Shown: piece by piece, positions 8,279 through 16,683 of the stretch
How positions within the stretch are numbered: position 1 is the first letter of the stretch
Layout of the letters: the number at the start of each line of letters is the position of its first letter
Assembly: GCA_964636705.1 (NCBI GenBank)
Contig: CAZWUJ010000003.1
Coordinates: 131,801-195,800, forward strand
DNA length: 64,000 nucleotides
From: VXRJ01 sp964636705
Lineage (GTDB): Bacteria > Acidobacteriota > Vicinamibacteria > Vicinamibacterales > UBA8438
Reading direction: 5' to 3'
Program-made: the position numbers and the translations under genes
The notes under the pieces: generated by a model
What the model saw: the letters and a program-made list of their open reading frames with translations, nothing else
Databases searched by the model: none
What the model was told of the DNA's origin: nothing

Positions 8279-9905
8279 CGAAAGTCACCTTGTTGATCTC
8301 GTGGAGGGTCGTGTGGCCCGCTAGCACCTGTTCGACCGCTGACTCGCGCAGGAACCGCATTCCACTGGCATGGGCTGCCGCCTTGATATCCGATGCCGGC
8401 CGCCTTTCCAGAATCATCTCGCGCAACTCGTCAGTCAAATCCAAGAGCTCACCAATCGCCCGCCGGCCCCGATACCCCGTCCCCCCACACTCGATGCAGC
8501 CTACTCCCTCGTACAGCGTGTGCCCGGCAGCCATGGCCGGCTCGATCGCCGACTCACCAAGCGCCGCTTCGGAAACGCTCGCCGGCCGACGGCAATCGCG
8601 GCACAGGGTTCGCACGAGGCGCTGCGCGAGCACGCAGTTGAGCGACGAAACGAACTGATACGGCTCGACACCCATGTTGAGAAAGCGGCCGAGAACGTCG
8701 ATCACGTTGTTCGCATGCACGGTGGTAAAGACGAGATGCCCCGTGAGAGCCGACTGAATCGCGATTTGCGCCGTCTCCGGGTCGCGGATTTCGCCCACCA
8801 TGATCTTGTCCGGGTCGTGCCGCAGGATTGAGCGCAACCCGCGCGCAAAGGTCAATCCCTTCCGCTCGTTGATCGGGATCTGGGTAATCCCCTTCAACTG
8901 ATATTCGACGGGATCTTCGATCGTAACGATCTTGTCCTCCGGCGAGGCGATCTCGGAAAGCGCTGCATACAACGTTGTCGTCTTGCCGCTGCCGGTCGGG
9001 CCGGTCACGAGCACCATGCCGTACGGCTCCGCAATGGCGCGGCGAAAACGCCGGAGCAGGTCCTCCCGAAAACCGAGAATGTCGAGACGCAACTCACGGA
9101 ACTGCTCGCTGATGGACGTCTTGTCGAGAATACGGATCACCGCGTGCTCGCCATGAATACTCGGCATGATCGAGACCCGGAAGTCGATCGTCTTGCCGGG
9201 CATCTTCAGCTTGAATCGTCCATCCTGGGGTACGCGCTTCTCCGCTATGTCGAGCTCGGCCATCACCTTGATCCGGGACAGAACCGCACCATGGAACTGC
9301 CGGTCTATGGGCCGCATCGCCGACTGAAGAACGCCATCGATCCGGTACTTGACATGCACCGCGTCGTCCTGCGTCTCCACGTGGATGTCGCTCGCGCGGC
9401 GCTGAATGGCCGTGTAGATGATCGAGTCCACCAGCTTGATGACCGGCGAGAGGTCACTGGTCAGCCTCTCGACCGTAAGCGTCTCGTCGCCCCCGTCGTC
9501 TTCGCGCAGGAGCTGCAGGCCGAAACTCTCGGTCGCCTCATCGAGAACGCGCTGTGAACTCTCGCTCCTTGCCAGAATGGCGTCGATCGCCGAGGGCGTG
9601 CCAACCGTGACGGTAACCGGCGTTCCAAGCAGGAGCGACAACTCGTCGATCATCGGCAGGTCGGTCGGATCGGATACGACGACCTCTAGCGCTTCACCGT
9701 CGCGGCGGCGTGGGACGAACCGGTAGCGAAGCATGAGGTCTGCCGGGATCGAGCGGAGCAATTCCGGGTCGATGACGAATGAACCCATGTCGACGTAGTC
9801 GAGCCGGTAGCGCTCGGCGAGCTCGCGCGCGCGCTCTTCCTCGACCGCCGCTTGAAGGGTAGCCTTCTGCGGGTCGCCTCTCGCGACGGTATCCGTGTCG
9901 GCCAT
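8271..9905 (-). CDS. GspE/PilB-type assembly ATPase
   Basis: A 544-residue secretion/pilus extension ATPase. The N-terminal T2SSE domain covers about 30-120. The RecA-like domain has Walker A GPTGSGKTT (302-310), the Asp box around LRHDPDKIMVGEIRDPETAQ (361-380) and the His box LVFTTVHANN (391-400). A tetracysteine zinc site (Cys435, Cys438, Cys470, Cys473) is typical of GspE and PilB. It powers addition of pseudopilin subunits through the GspF/PilC platform. Its ATG overlaps the stop of the platform gene (ATGA). Complete zinc site and Walker motifs argue for an active enzyme. Whether the machine is a secretion system or a pilus cannot be decided without the secretin gene. Confidence 0.95.
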   Translation of the reverse strand: MADTDTVARGDPQKATLQAAVEEERARELAERYRLDYVDMGSFVIDPELLRSIPADLMLRYRFVPRRRDGEALEVVVSDPTDLPMIDELSLLLGTPVTVTVGTPSAIDAILARSESSQRVLDEATESFGLQLLREDDGGDETLTVERLTSDLSPVIKLVDSIIYTAIQRRASDIHVETQDDAVHVKYRIDGVLQSAMRPIDRQFHGAVLSRIKVMAELDIAEKRVPQDGRFKLKMPGKTIDFRVSIMPSIHGEHAVIRILDKTSISEQFRELRLDILGFREDLLRRFRRAIAEPYGMVLVTGPTGSGKTTTLYAALSEIASPEDKIVTIEDPVEYQLKGITQIPINERKGLTFARGLRSILRHDPDKIMVGEIRDPETAQIAIQSALTGHLVFTTVHANNVIDVLGRFLNMGVEPYQFVSSLNCVLAQRLVRTLCRDCRRPASVSEAALGESAIEPAMAAGHTLYEGVGCIECGGTGYRGRRAIGELLDLTDELREMILERRPASDIKAAAHASGMRFLRESAVEQVLAGHTTLHEINKVTFVA

Positions 9906-11131
9906 CAGACAATCGTCCCCAACTGCAGCAGGGGCATGTACAGCGCCAGCAGCAGACCGGCGATCACGATCCCCATCACGACCAGCAGCAGCGGCTCGAC
10001 AAGGGTAAGGAATCGGGCGAGTGTCGTCTCGATCTCCTCGTCGAAGAAGTCGGCCACGGCATTCAACATTTCGGCCAGCGCACCGGTTGACTCCCCCACT
10101 TCCACCATTTCGACGGCCACGGAGGGAAACGCCCCACCCTTGTCCATCGACGCAGCGAGCGGCTGACCTGCCCTGACCTCGTTCGCCACCCCTTCAAGCT
10201 GTCTCGCGACATGACGATTGCCCACCGCACCTGCCGTCACGTCAAGCGCCTGCACCAACGGGATTCCGCCGCCGAGGAGCGTCGACAGCGTCCGGGCCAT
10301 CTGGGACGTCGCGAATTTCGTCGCCACGCCGCCGGCAAACGGAATGCGGAGAAGCAACCGATCAAGCAGTGCGCCCCGCTCCGGTTGCCGCGACCATGCC
10401 CAGGCGACTGCCGCTGTACCTGCGCCCGCCAAAAGAATCAGCCAGCCATAGCTCACGGCAATGGTCGATAGGTTCGTCAGTACGCGCGTCGCGAGGGGCA
10501 AGGTCGCACCCATTCCCTCGTAGAAGCTGGCGAACTCCGGGACGACGCGCAGTATGATGATCGCTACCACAGCGGCAGAAAGCGCCAGGAGGATCGCCGG
10601 GTAGATGAGCGCGGATATCGTGCGCCGCCGCACGCCGCTGATCGTGCGCGCGTAGCTCACGTAGCGCCGTAGTGTCGCTTCGAGACTGCCGCTCTGCTCA
10701 CCGGCAAGCAGGGAGGCCGCATATACCCCCGGTACGACGTCGCCGTGGCTCGCGAAGGCCTCCGAGAGCGCGACGCCTCCTCGCACCTGCTCGTACACGT
10801 CGTCCAGAATCGCCTTGAGGACCGGCGCATCGATCCGTCGGCGCAGGATGTCGAGCGACTGGACCAGCGGCATCCCCGCCCCGAGCAGAACCGCCAATTC
10901 CTGATTGAAGACGGTGAACTCACGCGTGCCGAGCCGCCGGCCCAGGAAACCGGGACGGCGCCCCGCACGGAGCACTTGCGCCGGCAGACCGAGAACACCG
11001 GTCCGGCGCATCGAAAAGACGTACAGTCCTTCCTGTTCTAGATCGGTACGGAGTCGCGCCTCGCTGTCGGCAGCGCAGACCCGTTCGAGGATCCTGCCGT
11101 CCGCGGTTCCCAGTCGGCAACGGAATTCCAT
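9905..11131 (-). CDS. GspF/PilC inner-membrane platform protein
   Basis: A 408-residue protein with two repeated GspF domains and three transmembrane helices. The first domain begins FTVFNQELAVLLGAGMPLVQ (about 82-101) and the second MARTLSTLLGGGIPLVQALD, the duplicated family signature. The C-terminal hydrophobic stretch FLTLVEPLLLVVMGIVIAGL is also diagnostic. It is the membrane platform through which the ATPase drives pseudopilin polymerisation. The ATG at 11131 gives the usual PilC-like opening (MEFRCRLGTADGRILERV); an upstream in-frame start would add 28 residues without family similarity. It is the first gene of the assembly set, 95 bp after the transglycosylase gene. Confidence 0.92.
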   Translation of the reverse strand: MEFRCRLGTADGRILERVCAADSEARLRTDLEQEGLYVFSMRRTGVLGLPAQVLRAGRRPGFLGRRLGTREFTVFNQELAVLLGAGMPLVQSLDILRRRIDAPVLKAILDDVYEQVRGGVALSEAFASHGDVVPGVYAASLLAGEQSGSLEATLRRYVSYARTISGVRRRTISALIYPAILLALSAAVVAIIILRVVPEFASFYEGMGATLPLATRVLTNLSTIAVSYGWLILLAGAGTAAVAWAWSRQPERGALLDRLLLRIPFAGGVATKFATSQMARTLSTLLGGGIPLVQALDVTAGAVGNRHVARQLEGVANEVRAGQPLAASMDKGGAFPSVAVEMVEVGESTGALAEMLNAVADFFDEEIETTLARFLTLVEPLLLVVMGIVIAGLLLALYMPLLQLGTIV

Positions 11132-11226
11132 TCTGCGGTGAGTTGCGGCCGAACCAGACGCGGCACTGCAACAACCCTCTGTCAGATTATCGGCAGGCTT
11201 TGACCGCGGCAACAACCGGGCCGCTG

Positions 11227-11934
11227 CTAGTTGGCAGTCTCGCCCGACGCGGCATCGCGGTGGGCATCGACGAGGGCGAGTACCCGACCGACGTAGTAGC
11301 GGGTCTCGCGATACGGAGGTACGCCATTGAACTGGCGAACTGCTGCTTCGCCAGCGTTATAGGCGGCGATCGCGCCACGGGTACCGAACTTGTCCAGCAG
11401 GCTCCGGAGATAGCGGGTGCCGGCCTCGATGTTGGTCGCGGGGTCGTACGGGTCATCCACTCCCAGATGCTCCACGATCACAGGCATCAACTGCATCAGA
11501 CCGGCCGCGCCCCGTGCCGAAGTCGCGTCGGCGCGGTACGCCGACTCGGCCTCGATCAGCGCATGCACCAGAAGTGGGTCAACGCCGTGACGCTCCGACG
11601 CGGCCGCGACGATCTCGGCATAGGGTCGAGAAGGCAGGGCAAGTCCGGAAATGGGCACCGTCTTGGCAGACTCCTCCACCGGACGCGGCAGGCCCGCAGC
11701 GTCGACTTCAATGCGGTCGACCAGGTCGGGAGCAACCGCCAACTCGCCACCATCCCGAAGCTGGAGAACGAACGTGCCGTCGACAACCGCGCGTCCCGTG
11801 GTGGACAGCATCTGTCCGTTGCCGAAGAGGACTCGCTCGGCGGTCGGGGGCGCCTCGGCCGTTCGGCTGGGCCAAGCGGCCAGCACCACGGCACAGCAGA
11901 CGCACCTTGCCAGCGTCTTCTTCAGGTCAGGCAT
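11227..11934 (-). CDS. Exported lytic transglycosylase (SLT domain)
   Basis: A 235-residue protein with a signal peptide (about residues 1-28), an N-terminal small beta domain of unknown role, and a C-terminal SLT/goose-lysozyme-like domain (about 105-225). Family motifs are LIEAES (catalytic Glu probably Glu130), GAAGLMQLMP (142-151), NIEAGTRYLRSLL and AAYNAGE. Such enzymes cleave peptidoglycan and often open the wall for secretion or pilus machines, which fits its position immediately upstream of the assembly genes. The start at 11934 was chosen because the signal peptide begins there; an in-frame ATG 36 bp upstream is possible. Confidence 0.9.
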   Translation of the reverse strand: MPDLKKTLARCVCCAVVLAAWPSRTAEAPPTAERVLFGNGQMLSTTGRAVVDGTFVLQLRDGGELAVAPDLVDRIEVDAAGLPRPVEESAKTVPISGLALPSRPYAEIVAAASERHGVDPLLVHALIEAESAYRADATSARGAAGLMQLMPVIVEHLGVDDPYDPATNIEAGTRYLRSLLDKFGTRGAIAAYNAGEAAVRQFNGVPPYRETRYYVGRVLALVDAHRDAASGETAN

Positions 11935-12026
11935 CCCAACAGCGTACCCTGGCCGATCCAACCGGGCCAACCCTCTGAGCGCAGGTCCGCCCGTACCTTG
12001 GTTATCGGCCGTTGAAGCGCACGTCT

Positions 12027-12926
12027 CTAAAGGGGTTCGACGTAAACGCTCAGAACCCGCACGCCGAGCTCGCGGCTATCCTCCCCCGAACCCAACTCGG
12101 CGGGGACGAACGTCTGATCAACGACCAGTTCCATCCGCACCACGTCGTCGGATCCCAGCTCGGCCGCCGTAACCGTCCGGTCAATCTCCACGGGTTCCGA
12201 CGTTTCGAGAGACAGCTCCTCCAGAACCTGCTCACCTATTCGGAGACTGAACTGTTGAGGCGTCTCGAACACGTTGGGCTGTCCCGCTACCTCCAGCATC
12301 ACGCGCGCGTCGCCCCGGGGATTCTGGAAAGACACGACACCCTGACCGTCGGTCCAGCGCCAGAAGGTCTCGTTGTCCGCCTGCACCTCAACGCCGTGCC
12401 AGCCCTCCTCGTACACGAGGAAGCTGCTCTCGTGCTGCGGGGTGAACGTGAGGGACGCGACGCGATACGCATTCTGGCCGATATGTTCACCCGCGAGCGC
12501 CAACCGCTCGCCGGTCGACGGCAGGTACAGACCAACGGCAACATCTCCTTCCCCGATATAGGGATAGAGAGGAACCATGACGCGGCGCGAATACTCGATG
12601 GTCTGCCCTGGCTCCCACTCGCTCGTCGGCGTCGGGGGCTGGTGATCGTCATTCCAGATCGGCTCGCCGTTGTTGTCGAGCACATGAACGAAGACCATGT
12701 AGTCATCGGTCATCGGCGCGAGGTCCGGCGATGCCCCGAAACGAAGCGTCATCTCGATCGGTCCGCCAATCGGAACGCTCATGCGGTCCAGCCGCATGTT
12801 GACCGTGGCAACCTGCGGACCCGCCGTACCGTTGCCGCAGCCAGCAGTCAGGAGCAACGCTGCCAGCGCCGGAAAGACGGCGCCAATGGCCACGACTCGC
12901 ACGGTGCTGGGGTGTTGGTTTCGCAT
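12027..12926 (-). CDS. Putative lipoprotein of unknown function
   Basis: A 299-residue protein whose N-terminus is a lipoprotein signal: basic residues, a hydrophobic core and the lipobox LTAG|C (Cys near residue 30). The rest is predicted to be beta-rich, with FVHVLDNNGEPIWNDDHQPP and repeated acidic strands suggestive of immunoglobulin-like or carbohydrate-binding folds. I do not recognise a named family. The start was placed at 12926 because it gives a compact lipoprotein signal; a longer in-frame start would cross the divergent shell gene. Only 17 bp separate its start from the divergent microcompartment gene, so the promoters must overlap or lie inside coding sequence. Confidence 0.65.
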   Translation of the reverse strand: MRNQHPSTVRVVAIGAVFPALAALLLTAGCGNGTAGPQVATVNMRLDRMSVPIGGPIEMTLRFGASPDLAPMTDDYMVFVHVLDNNGEPIWNDDHQPPTPTSEWEPGQTIEYSRRVMVPLYPYIGEGDVAVGLYLPSTGERLALAGEHIGQNAYRVASLTFTPQHESSFLVYEEGWHGVEVQADNETFWRWTDGQGVVSFQNPRGDARVMLEVAGQPNVFETPQQFSLRIGEQVLEELSLETSEPVEIDRTVTAAELGSDDVVRMELVVDQTFVPAELGSGEDSRELGVRVLSVYVEPL

Positions 12927-12943
12927 CAGCCGGTCAGTGTACC

Positions 12944-13243
12944 ATGAGCCGCATGACGCTGGAAGCCCTCGGGATGATTGAAACCAAGGGGCTCGTGGGC
13001 TCGATCGAGGCAGCCGACGCGATGGTGAAGGCGGCAAACGTCATCCTCATCGGCAAGGAGTACATCGGCGCCGGCTACGTCACCGTCATGGTGCGGGGAG
13101 ACGTCGGCGCGGTGAAAGCGGCCACGGACGCCGGAGCGGCGGCAGCGCGGCGCGTCGGTGAACTGATTTCGGTCCATGTCATTCCCCGGCCGCACACCGA
13201 GGTGGAGAGGATCCTCCCGCAGGTGAACGCGGCCACCCGATAG
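12944..13243 (+). CDS. Bacterial microcompartment hexameric shell protein (BMC-H)
   Basis: A 99-residue single-domain BMC shell protein of the PduA/EutM/CcmK family. Diagnostic segments are ALGMIETKGLVGSIEAADAM near the start, GYVTVMVRGDVGAVKAATDA in the middle and ISVHVIPRPHTEVERILP near the end. Such proteins form flat hexamers that tile a polyhedral protein shell around metabolic enzymes, and the pore loop here reads YIGAG. The first ATG (12944) or one three codons later (12953, MTLEALGM) could be used; neither has a clear Shine-Dalgarno sequence. Three bases separate it from the aldehyde dehydrogenase gene, the typical cargo enzyme. No vertex (BMC-P) or trimer (BMC-T) gene lies in this window. 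Confidence 0.95.
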   Translation: MSRMTLEALGMIETKGLVGSIEAADAMVKAANVILIGKEYIGAGYVTVMVRGDVGAVKAATDAGAAAARRVGELISVHVIPRPHTEVERILPQVNAATR

Positions 13244-13246
13244 CCG

Positions 13247-14983
13247 GTGTCTGCTTCGCCCGACTCCGGCCGGTCCCCGGAGCACCCTACCCGCGCCGTG
13301 GTCGACGCACGGCGCCTGGCCGAGCGTGCCTACGACACACTTCCCCAACTGGCCGAGCTGACGCAGGATCAGGTTGACGCCATTGTTGACGGGATGGCAA
13401 CGGCGGCGGCGGGCGAGGCGGAAGCCCTGGCCGCGGCGGCCGTCGCGGAGACCGGTTACGGAGTCGTCGGCGACAAGGTCCAGAAGAATCTCTTTGCGGC
13501 AAGAGACATCCACCGGTTCATCCGTCCCATGCGCACGGTCGGCGTGATCCGCCGCCTGGAGGGGCAACGGGTCGTGGAAATCGCCGAACCGTTCGGCGTG
13601 GTAGCTGCCATCGTTCCTTCTACGAATCCAACATCGACGGCGATCTACAAGCTGTTGATCGCGCTGAAGGCACGTTGCCCAATCGTCCTCAGCCCACACC
13701 CCGCGGCGGTCAGTTGCGTCAACCGAACCGCCGCGCTCATGGAACGCGCGGCCCGCGACGCCGGCATGCCTGATGGCGCTATCGCTTGTCTGTCGGAAAT
13801 ATCCCTGGAAGCGACGCAGGCGTTGATGACCCACCGCCGAGTTGCCGTAATCCTCGCCACCGGCGGGATGGGTCTGGTGCGTGCGGCGTACTCCGCCGGC
13901 AAGCCGGCCTACGGCGTCGGTCCGGGCAACGCTCCCGCGTACATTGAACGGACCGCCGACGTCGACAAGGCGGTTGCCGACATTGTTACCGGCAAGACGT
14001 TCGACAACGGCCTGCTCTGTTCGTCGGAGAATGCAGTTGTCGTTGACGCCGCTGTCGACGAGAAGGTTCGGCGTGCCTTCGAAGCCGAGGGAGCCTGTTT
14101 CCTGAAGCCCCGAGAAGCGTCGGCGCTTGCGCACCTGCTGGTGACGCCGCAACGCCTGCCCAATCCGGCTTGCGTCGGCCGGGACGCCGTCACAATCGCG
14201 CGGCAGGCGGGCTTGAACGTGCCGCGCGGAACCCGAGTGTTGATTGCGCCGCTCGACGGCGTCGGGCGGGACTACCCGCTCTCGATCGAGAAGCTCTGCC
14301 CGGTGCTCGCCTACTACGTGGTCGACGACTGGCGTGCGGGTTGCGAGCGCTGCAAGGAAATCCTGCGCTACGGCGGGATGGGCCACACGATGGCGATTCA
14401 CTCGCGCGACGAGAAGGTAATCCTGGAGTTCGGCCTCAAGAAACCCGCGTTCCGAATCGTCGTGAATACGCCCACCACACTTGGATCGATCGGGATGACG
14501 ACGGGCCTCGATCCATCCATGACCCTTGGCTGCGGCGGCTGGGGTGGGAACATCACTTCCGACAACATCTCCCCGCGGCACCTGCTGAACGTCAAGCGCC
14601 TGGCGTACGAAACGCGTCCCGTGCCGCGCCAGGCCAAACCAAAGGGCGGGGGGGCGGCGGCGCCTGGCGCCGTTGCGCCGCCAATGGCCACTGCTCCGGC
14701 CGACGCCGCAACCCGCCTGGAGACGCGCCAGCCCGGGCTCGATGCCGGGTTGGTCGCAGCTCGGGTCGGCGCCTTCCTGACCACGCGCGAGCGTGCGCGA
14801 TCCGCCGGCACAACGGTCACGCCCCCGTCACCGGAGAGCGAGGCGGCGCCGTTCGTCTGCGAGGACGATGTCCGTGCCGCGCTGCGTGACACTCGAAGGA
14901 TCGTTGTCGGTCCCCGCACCATCATCACGCCGGCCGCGCGCGATCTGGCGGAGCGTCACGGCGTCTTTGTCGAAGCGGGCTAG
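13247..14983 (+). CDS. CoA-acylating aldehyde dehydrogenase with EutQ-like C-terminal tail, probable microcompartment cargo
   Basis: A 578-residue protein, GTG start. Residues about 20-455 are an aldehyde dehydrogenase of the acylating type (EutE/PduP/AdhE N-domain): PFGVVAAIVPSTNPTSTAIY, GVGPGNAPAYIE, and the catalytic Cys258 in NGLLCSSEN. It should convert an aldehyde plus CoA and NAD+ to acyl-CoA. Beyond residue 460 there is a Pro/Ala/Gly linker, a short possible amphipathic helix (about 497-520), and a segment 537-578 with VRAALRDTRRIVVGPRTIITPAARDL. This resembles the N-terminal region of EutQ and similar tails on microcompartment proteins (from memory). The tail may target the enzyme to the shell. 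Its TAG stop lies in the CTAG edge of a repeat element. Confidence 0.92.
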   Translation: MSASPDSGRSPEHPTRAVVDARRLAERAYDTLPQLAELTQDQVDAIVDGMATAAAGEAEALAAAAVAETGYGVVGDKVQKNLFAARDIHRFIRPMRTVGVIRRLEGQRVVEIAEPFGVVAAIVPSTNPTSTAIYKLLIALKARCPIVLSPHPAAVSCVNRTAALMERAARDAGMPDGAIACLSEISLEATQALMTHRRVAVILATGGMGLVRAAYSAGKPAYGVGPGNAPAYIERTADVDKAVADIVTGKTFDNGLLCSSENAVVVDAAVDEKVRRAFEAEGACFLKPREASALAHLLVTPQRLPNPACVGRDAVTIARQAGLNVPRGTRVLIAPLDGVGRDYPLSIEKLCPVLAYYVVDDWRAGCERCKEILRYGGMGHTMAIHSRDEKVILEFGLKKPAFRIVVNTPTTLGSIGMTTGLDPSMTLGCGGWGGNITSDNISPRHLLNVKRLAYETRPVPRQAKPKGGGAAAPGAVAPPMATAPADAATRLETRQPGLDAGLVAARVGAFLTTRERARSAGTTVTPPSPESEAAPFVCEDDVRAALRDTRRIVVGPRTIITPAARDLAERHGVFVEAG

Positions 14984-15036
14984 AGCCCGACCACGCCTAT
15001 CCGACAGCCTGCACCGTTCCACGGCGCAGCCTGCCA
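14980..15036 (+). repeat. Dispersed repeat, internally deleted copy
   Basis: A shortened copy of the repeat seen at 3542-3630, starting at the CTAG that supplies the stop codon of the aldehyde dehydrogenase. About 35 nt of the left hairpin region are missing (sequence passes directly from CCCGACCA to CGCCTATCC). The right hairpin is kept: CAGCCTGC, ACCGTTCCACGGC, then GCAGCCTG, with one mismatched pair in the outer stem. It lies between two genes on the same strand, so it may separate the microcompartment pair from comM transcriptionally (inference). Confidence 0.75.
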
Positions 15037-15092
15037 GTTCGCAACCTGCATCCGCCGCCGCATGCGGAACGGAACTTGCACGTCTGCAAGCC

Positions 15093-16604
15093 ATGCTCGC
15101 CACGCTCCGCTCTGCCGCCGTCTTCGGCATCACCGCCACTCCGATCGACATCCAGGTGGACGTCTCCGACGGCGGACTGCCCACCTTCGCCATCGTCGGT
15201 CTGCCTGACTCCACTGTCCGAGAGAGCCGCGAGCGCATCCGGAGCGCGCTCGAGAACGCAGGCTACCGGTTCCCGCTCCGCCGGATCATCGTCAATCTGG
15301 CCCCTGCCGACACACCGAAGAGCGGCGCCTCGTTCGACTTGCCGATTGCCCTCGGCCTCCTGACCGCGATCAGCGTCCTCCGGCCAACGGTGTTCGAGAA
15401 GGCACTGGTTATTGGGGAACTCTCCCTGGACGGCCGCGTGCAGGCCTCCCGTGGGGTGCTGCCAGTGGCTCTGCTCGCGGCTCGCCTCGGCCAAAGGCTG
15501 GTGCTGCCGGCCATCAACGTTCCGGAGGGCCGGATCGTCGACAACGTCGAGTTGGTACCTGCCAGGACCCTGCTGCAGGTCATGCAGGATCTTCAGAACG
15601 ACACCCGGACCGCGGGTCCGGCGCCGGACCCCGCGCCGCTCCGCCGTAACGACTCCGCGCTCGATCTCTCGGACGTTCGCGGGCAGGTGGGCGCACGACG
15701 CGCGGCGGAGATCGCCGCCTCCGGCCGGCACAACCTGCTGATGGTCGGACCGCCCGGCGCCGGCAAGACACTGATCGCACGGCGCATCCCCGGGCTGCTG
15801 CCCCCTCCCACGTTCGCAGAAGCAAGCGCCTCCACGTCAGTCCATTCGGTTGCCGGTCTGCTGGATACTTCGGCTGGCCTGTTAGCGGAACGGCCGTTCC
15901 GCGCGCCGCACCATACCGCGTCGGTGGCGGCGCTCACTGGCGGCGGCCGTGATCCCCGACCGGGCGAAATCAGCCTCGCCCACGGCGGCGTCCTCTTCCT
16001 TGACGAGATCGTCGAGTTCGATCGGCGCGTTCTCGAAGCGCTGCGCGAACCTCTTGAGGAGGGCACGGTGCGCATCGCCCGCGCCTTGCGCACGGTTCAG
16101 TTCCCCGCTCGGTTTCTCCTCGTAGGCGCGATGAACCCCTGTCCGTGCGGATATGCCGGCGAGCCGTCCGGGCGCTGCCCATGCACGCCAACAGAGGTGC
16201 GGCACTATCGTGACCGCATCTCGGGACCGCTGCGCGACCGGATCGACCTGACGGTTCAGGTGGATCCGGTGCCGTTCGCAGCGTTCGCCCGCGGTGCCGC
16301 AGCTGAATCCTCCGCCGCCGTGCGTGAGCGGGTCGCTCGCGCGCGGGAACCACAGGCGGCACGGGACTCGACCGGGACGGGACGGACGAACGCCGACCTG
16401 GCGGGCGCCGCACTGAAGCGGCACTGCGCACTTGATCCTGCGAGCCTTGCCCTGATCGAGCGGGCCATGAACCGGTTGGGGCTGACCGGACGGAGCTTCG
16501 ATCGGGTGCGTCGTGTCGCCCGGACTATTGCCGACCTTGACGGCGCCGACAGAATCCGCCGTTCCCACGTTGTGGAGGCCCTGCACTACCGTGGCATCGA
16601 CTGA
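15093..16604 (+). CDS. comM: YifB/ComM family Mg-chelatase-like AAA+ ATPase
   Basis: A 503-residue protein with the ComM layout: an N-terminal LonC-like domain (ALVIGELSLDGRVQASRGVL), an AAA+ core with Walker A GPPGAGKT (about residues 218-225) and Walker B GGVLFLDEI, the cysteine-rich AMNPCPCGYAGEPSGRCPC and the DRIDL arginine-finger region. ComM is a hexameric helicase promoting branch migration during natural transformation. The start was placed at the ATG beginning MLATLRSAAVFGI because ComM proteins start just before this sequence; the much longer upstream frame overlaps the dehydrogenase. It may work with the pilus-like apparatus encoded nearby if that serves DNA uptake (speculative). 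Confidence 0.93.
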   Translation: MLATLRSAAVFGITATPIDIQVDVSDGGLPTFAIVGLPDSTVRESRERIRSALENAGYRFPLRRIIVNLAPADTPKSGASFDLPIALGLLTAISVLRPTVFEKALVIGELSLDGRVQASRGVLPVALLAARLGQRLVLPAINVPEGRIVDNVELVPARTLLQVMQDLQNDTRTAGPAPDPAPLRRNDSALDLSDVRGQVGARRAAEIAASGRHNLLMVGPPGAGKTLIARRIPGLLPPPTFAEASASTSVHSVAGLLDTSAGLLAERPFRAPHHTASVAALTGGGRDPRPGEISLAHGGVLFLDEIVEFDRRVLEALREPLEEGTVRIARALRTVQFPARFLLVGAMNPCPCGYAGEPSGRCPCTPTEVRHYRDRISGPLRDRIDLTVQVDPVPFAAFARGAAAESSAAVRERVARAREPQAARDSTGTGRTNADLAGAALKRHCALDPASLALIERAMNRLGLTGRSFDRVRRVARTIADLDGADRIRRSHVVEALHYRGID

Positions 16605-16614
16605 TCCGACGGTT

Positions 16615-16642
16615 TTGACGGATGAACACTTTGTGCTAAAGT
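16615..16642 (+). promoter_or_regulatory. Possible sigma-70-type promoter before the M23 peptidase gene
   Basis: In the 79-bp gap after comM there is TTGACG (16615-16620, five of six bases of the -35 consensus), a 16-nt spacer and TAAAGT (16637-16642, four of six of -10). The surrounding gap is unusually AT-rich for this window. Weak evidence; no experimental or comparative support. Confidence 0.35.
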
Positions 16643-16683
16643 TCGCAAACTTCAGCATGCCTTCTGCACGAGGGGATTAGTGC

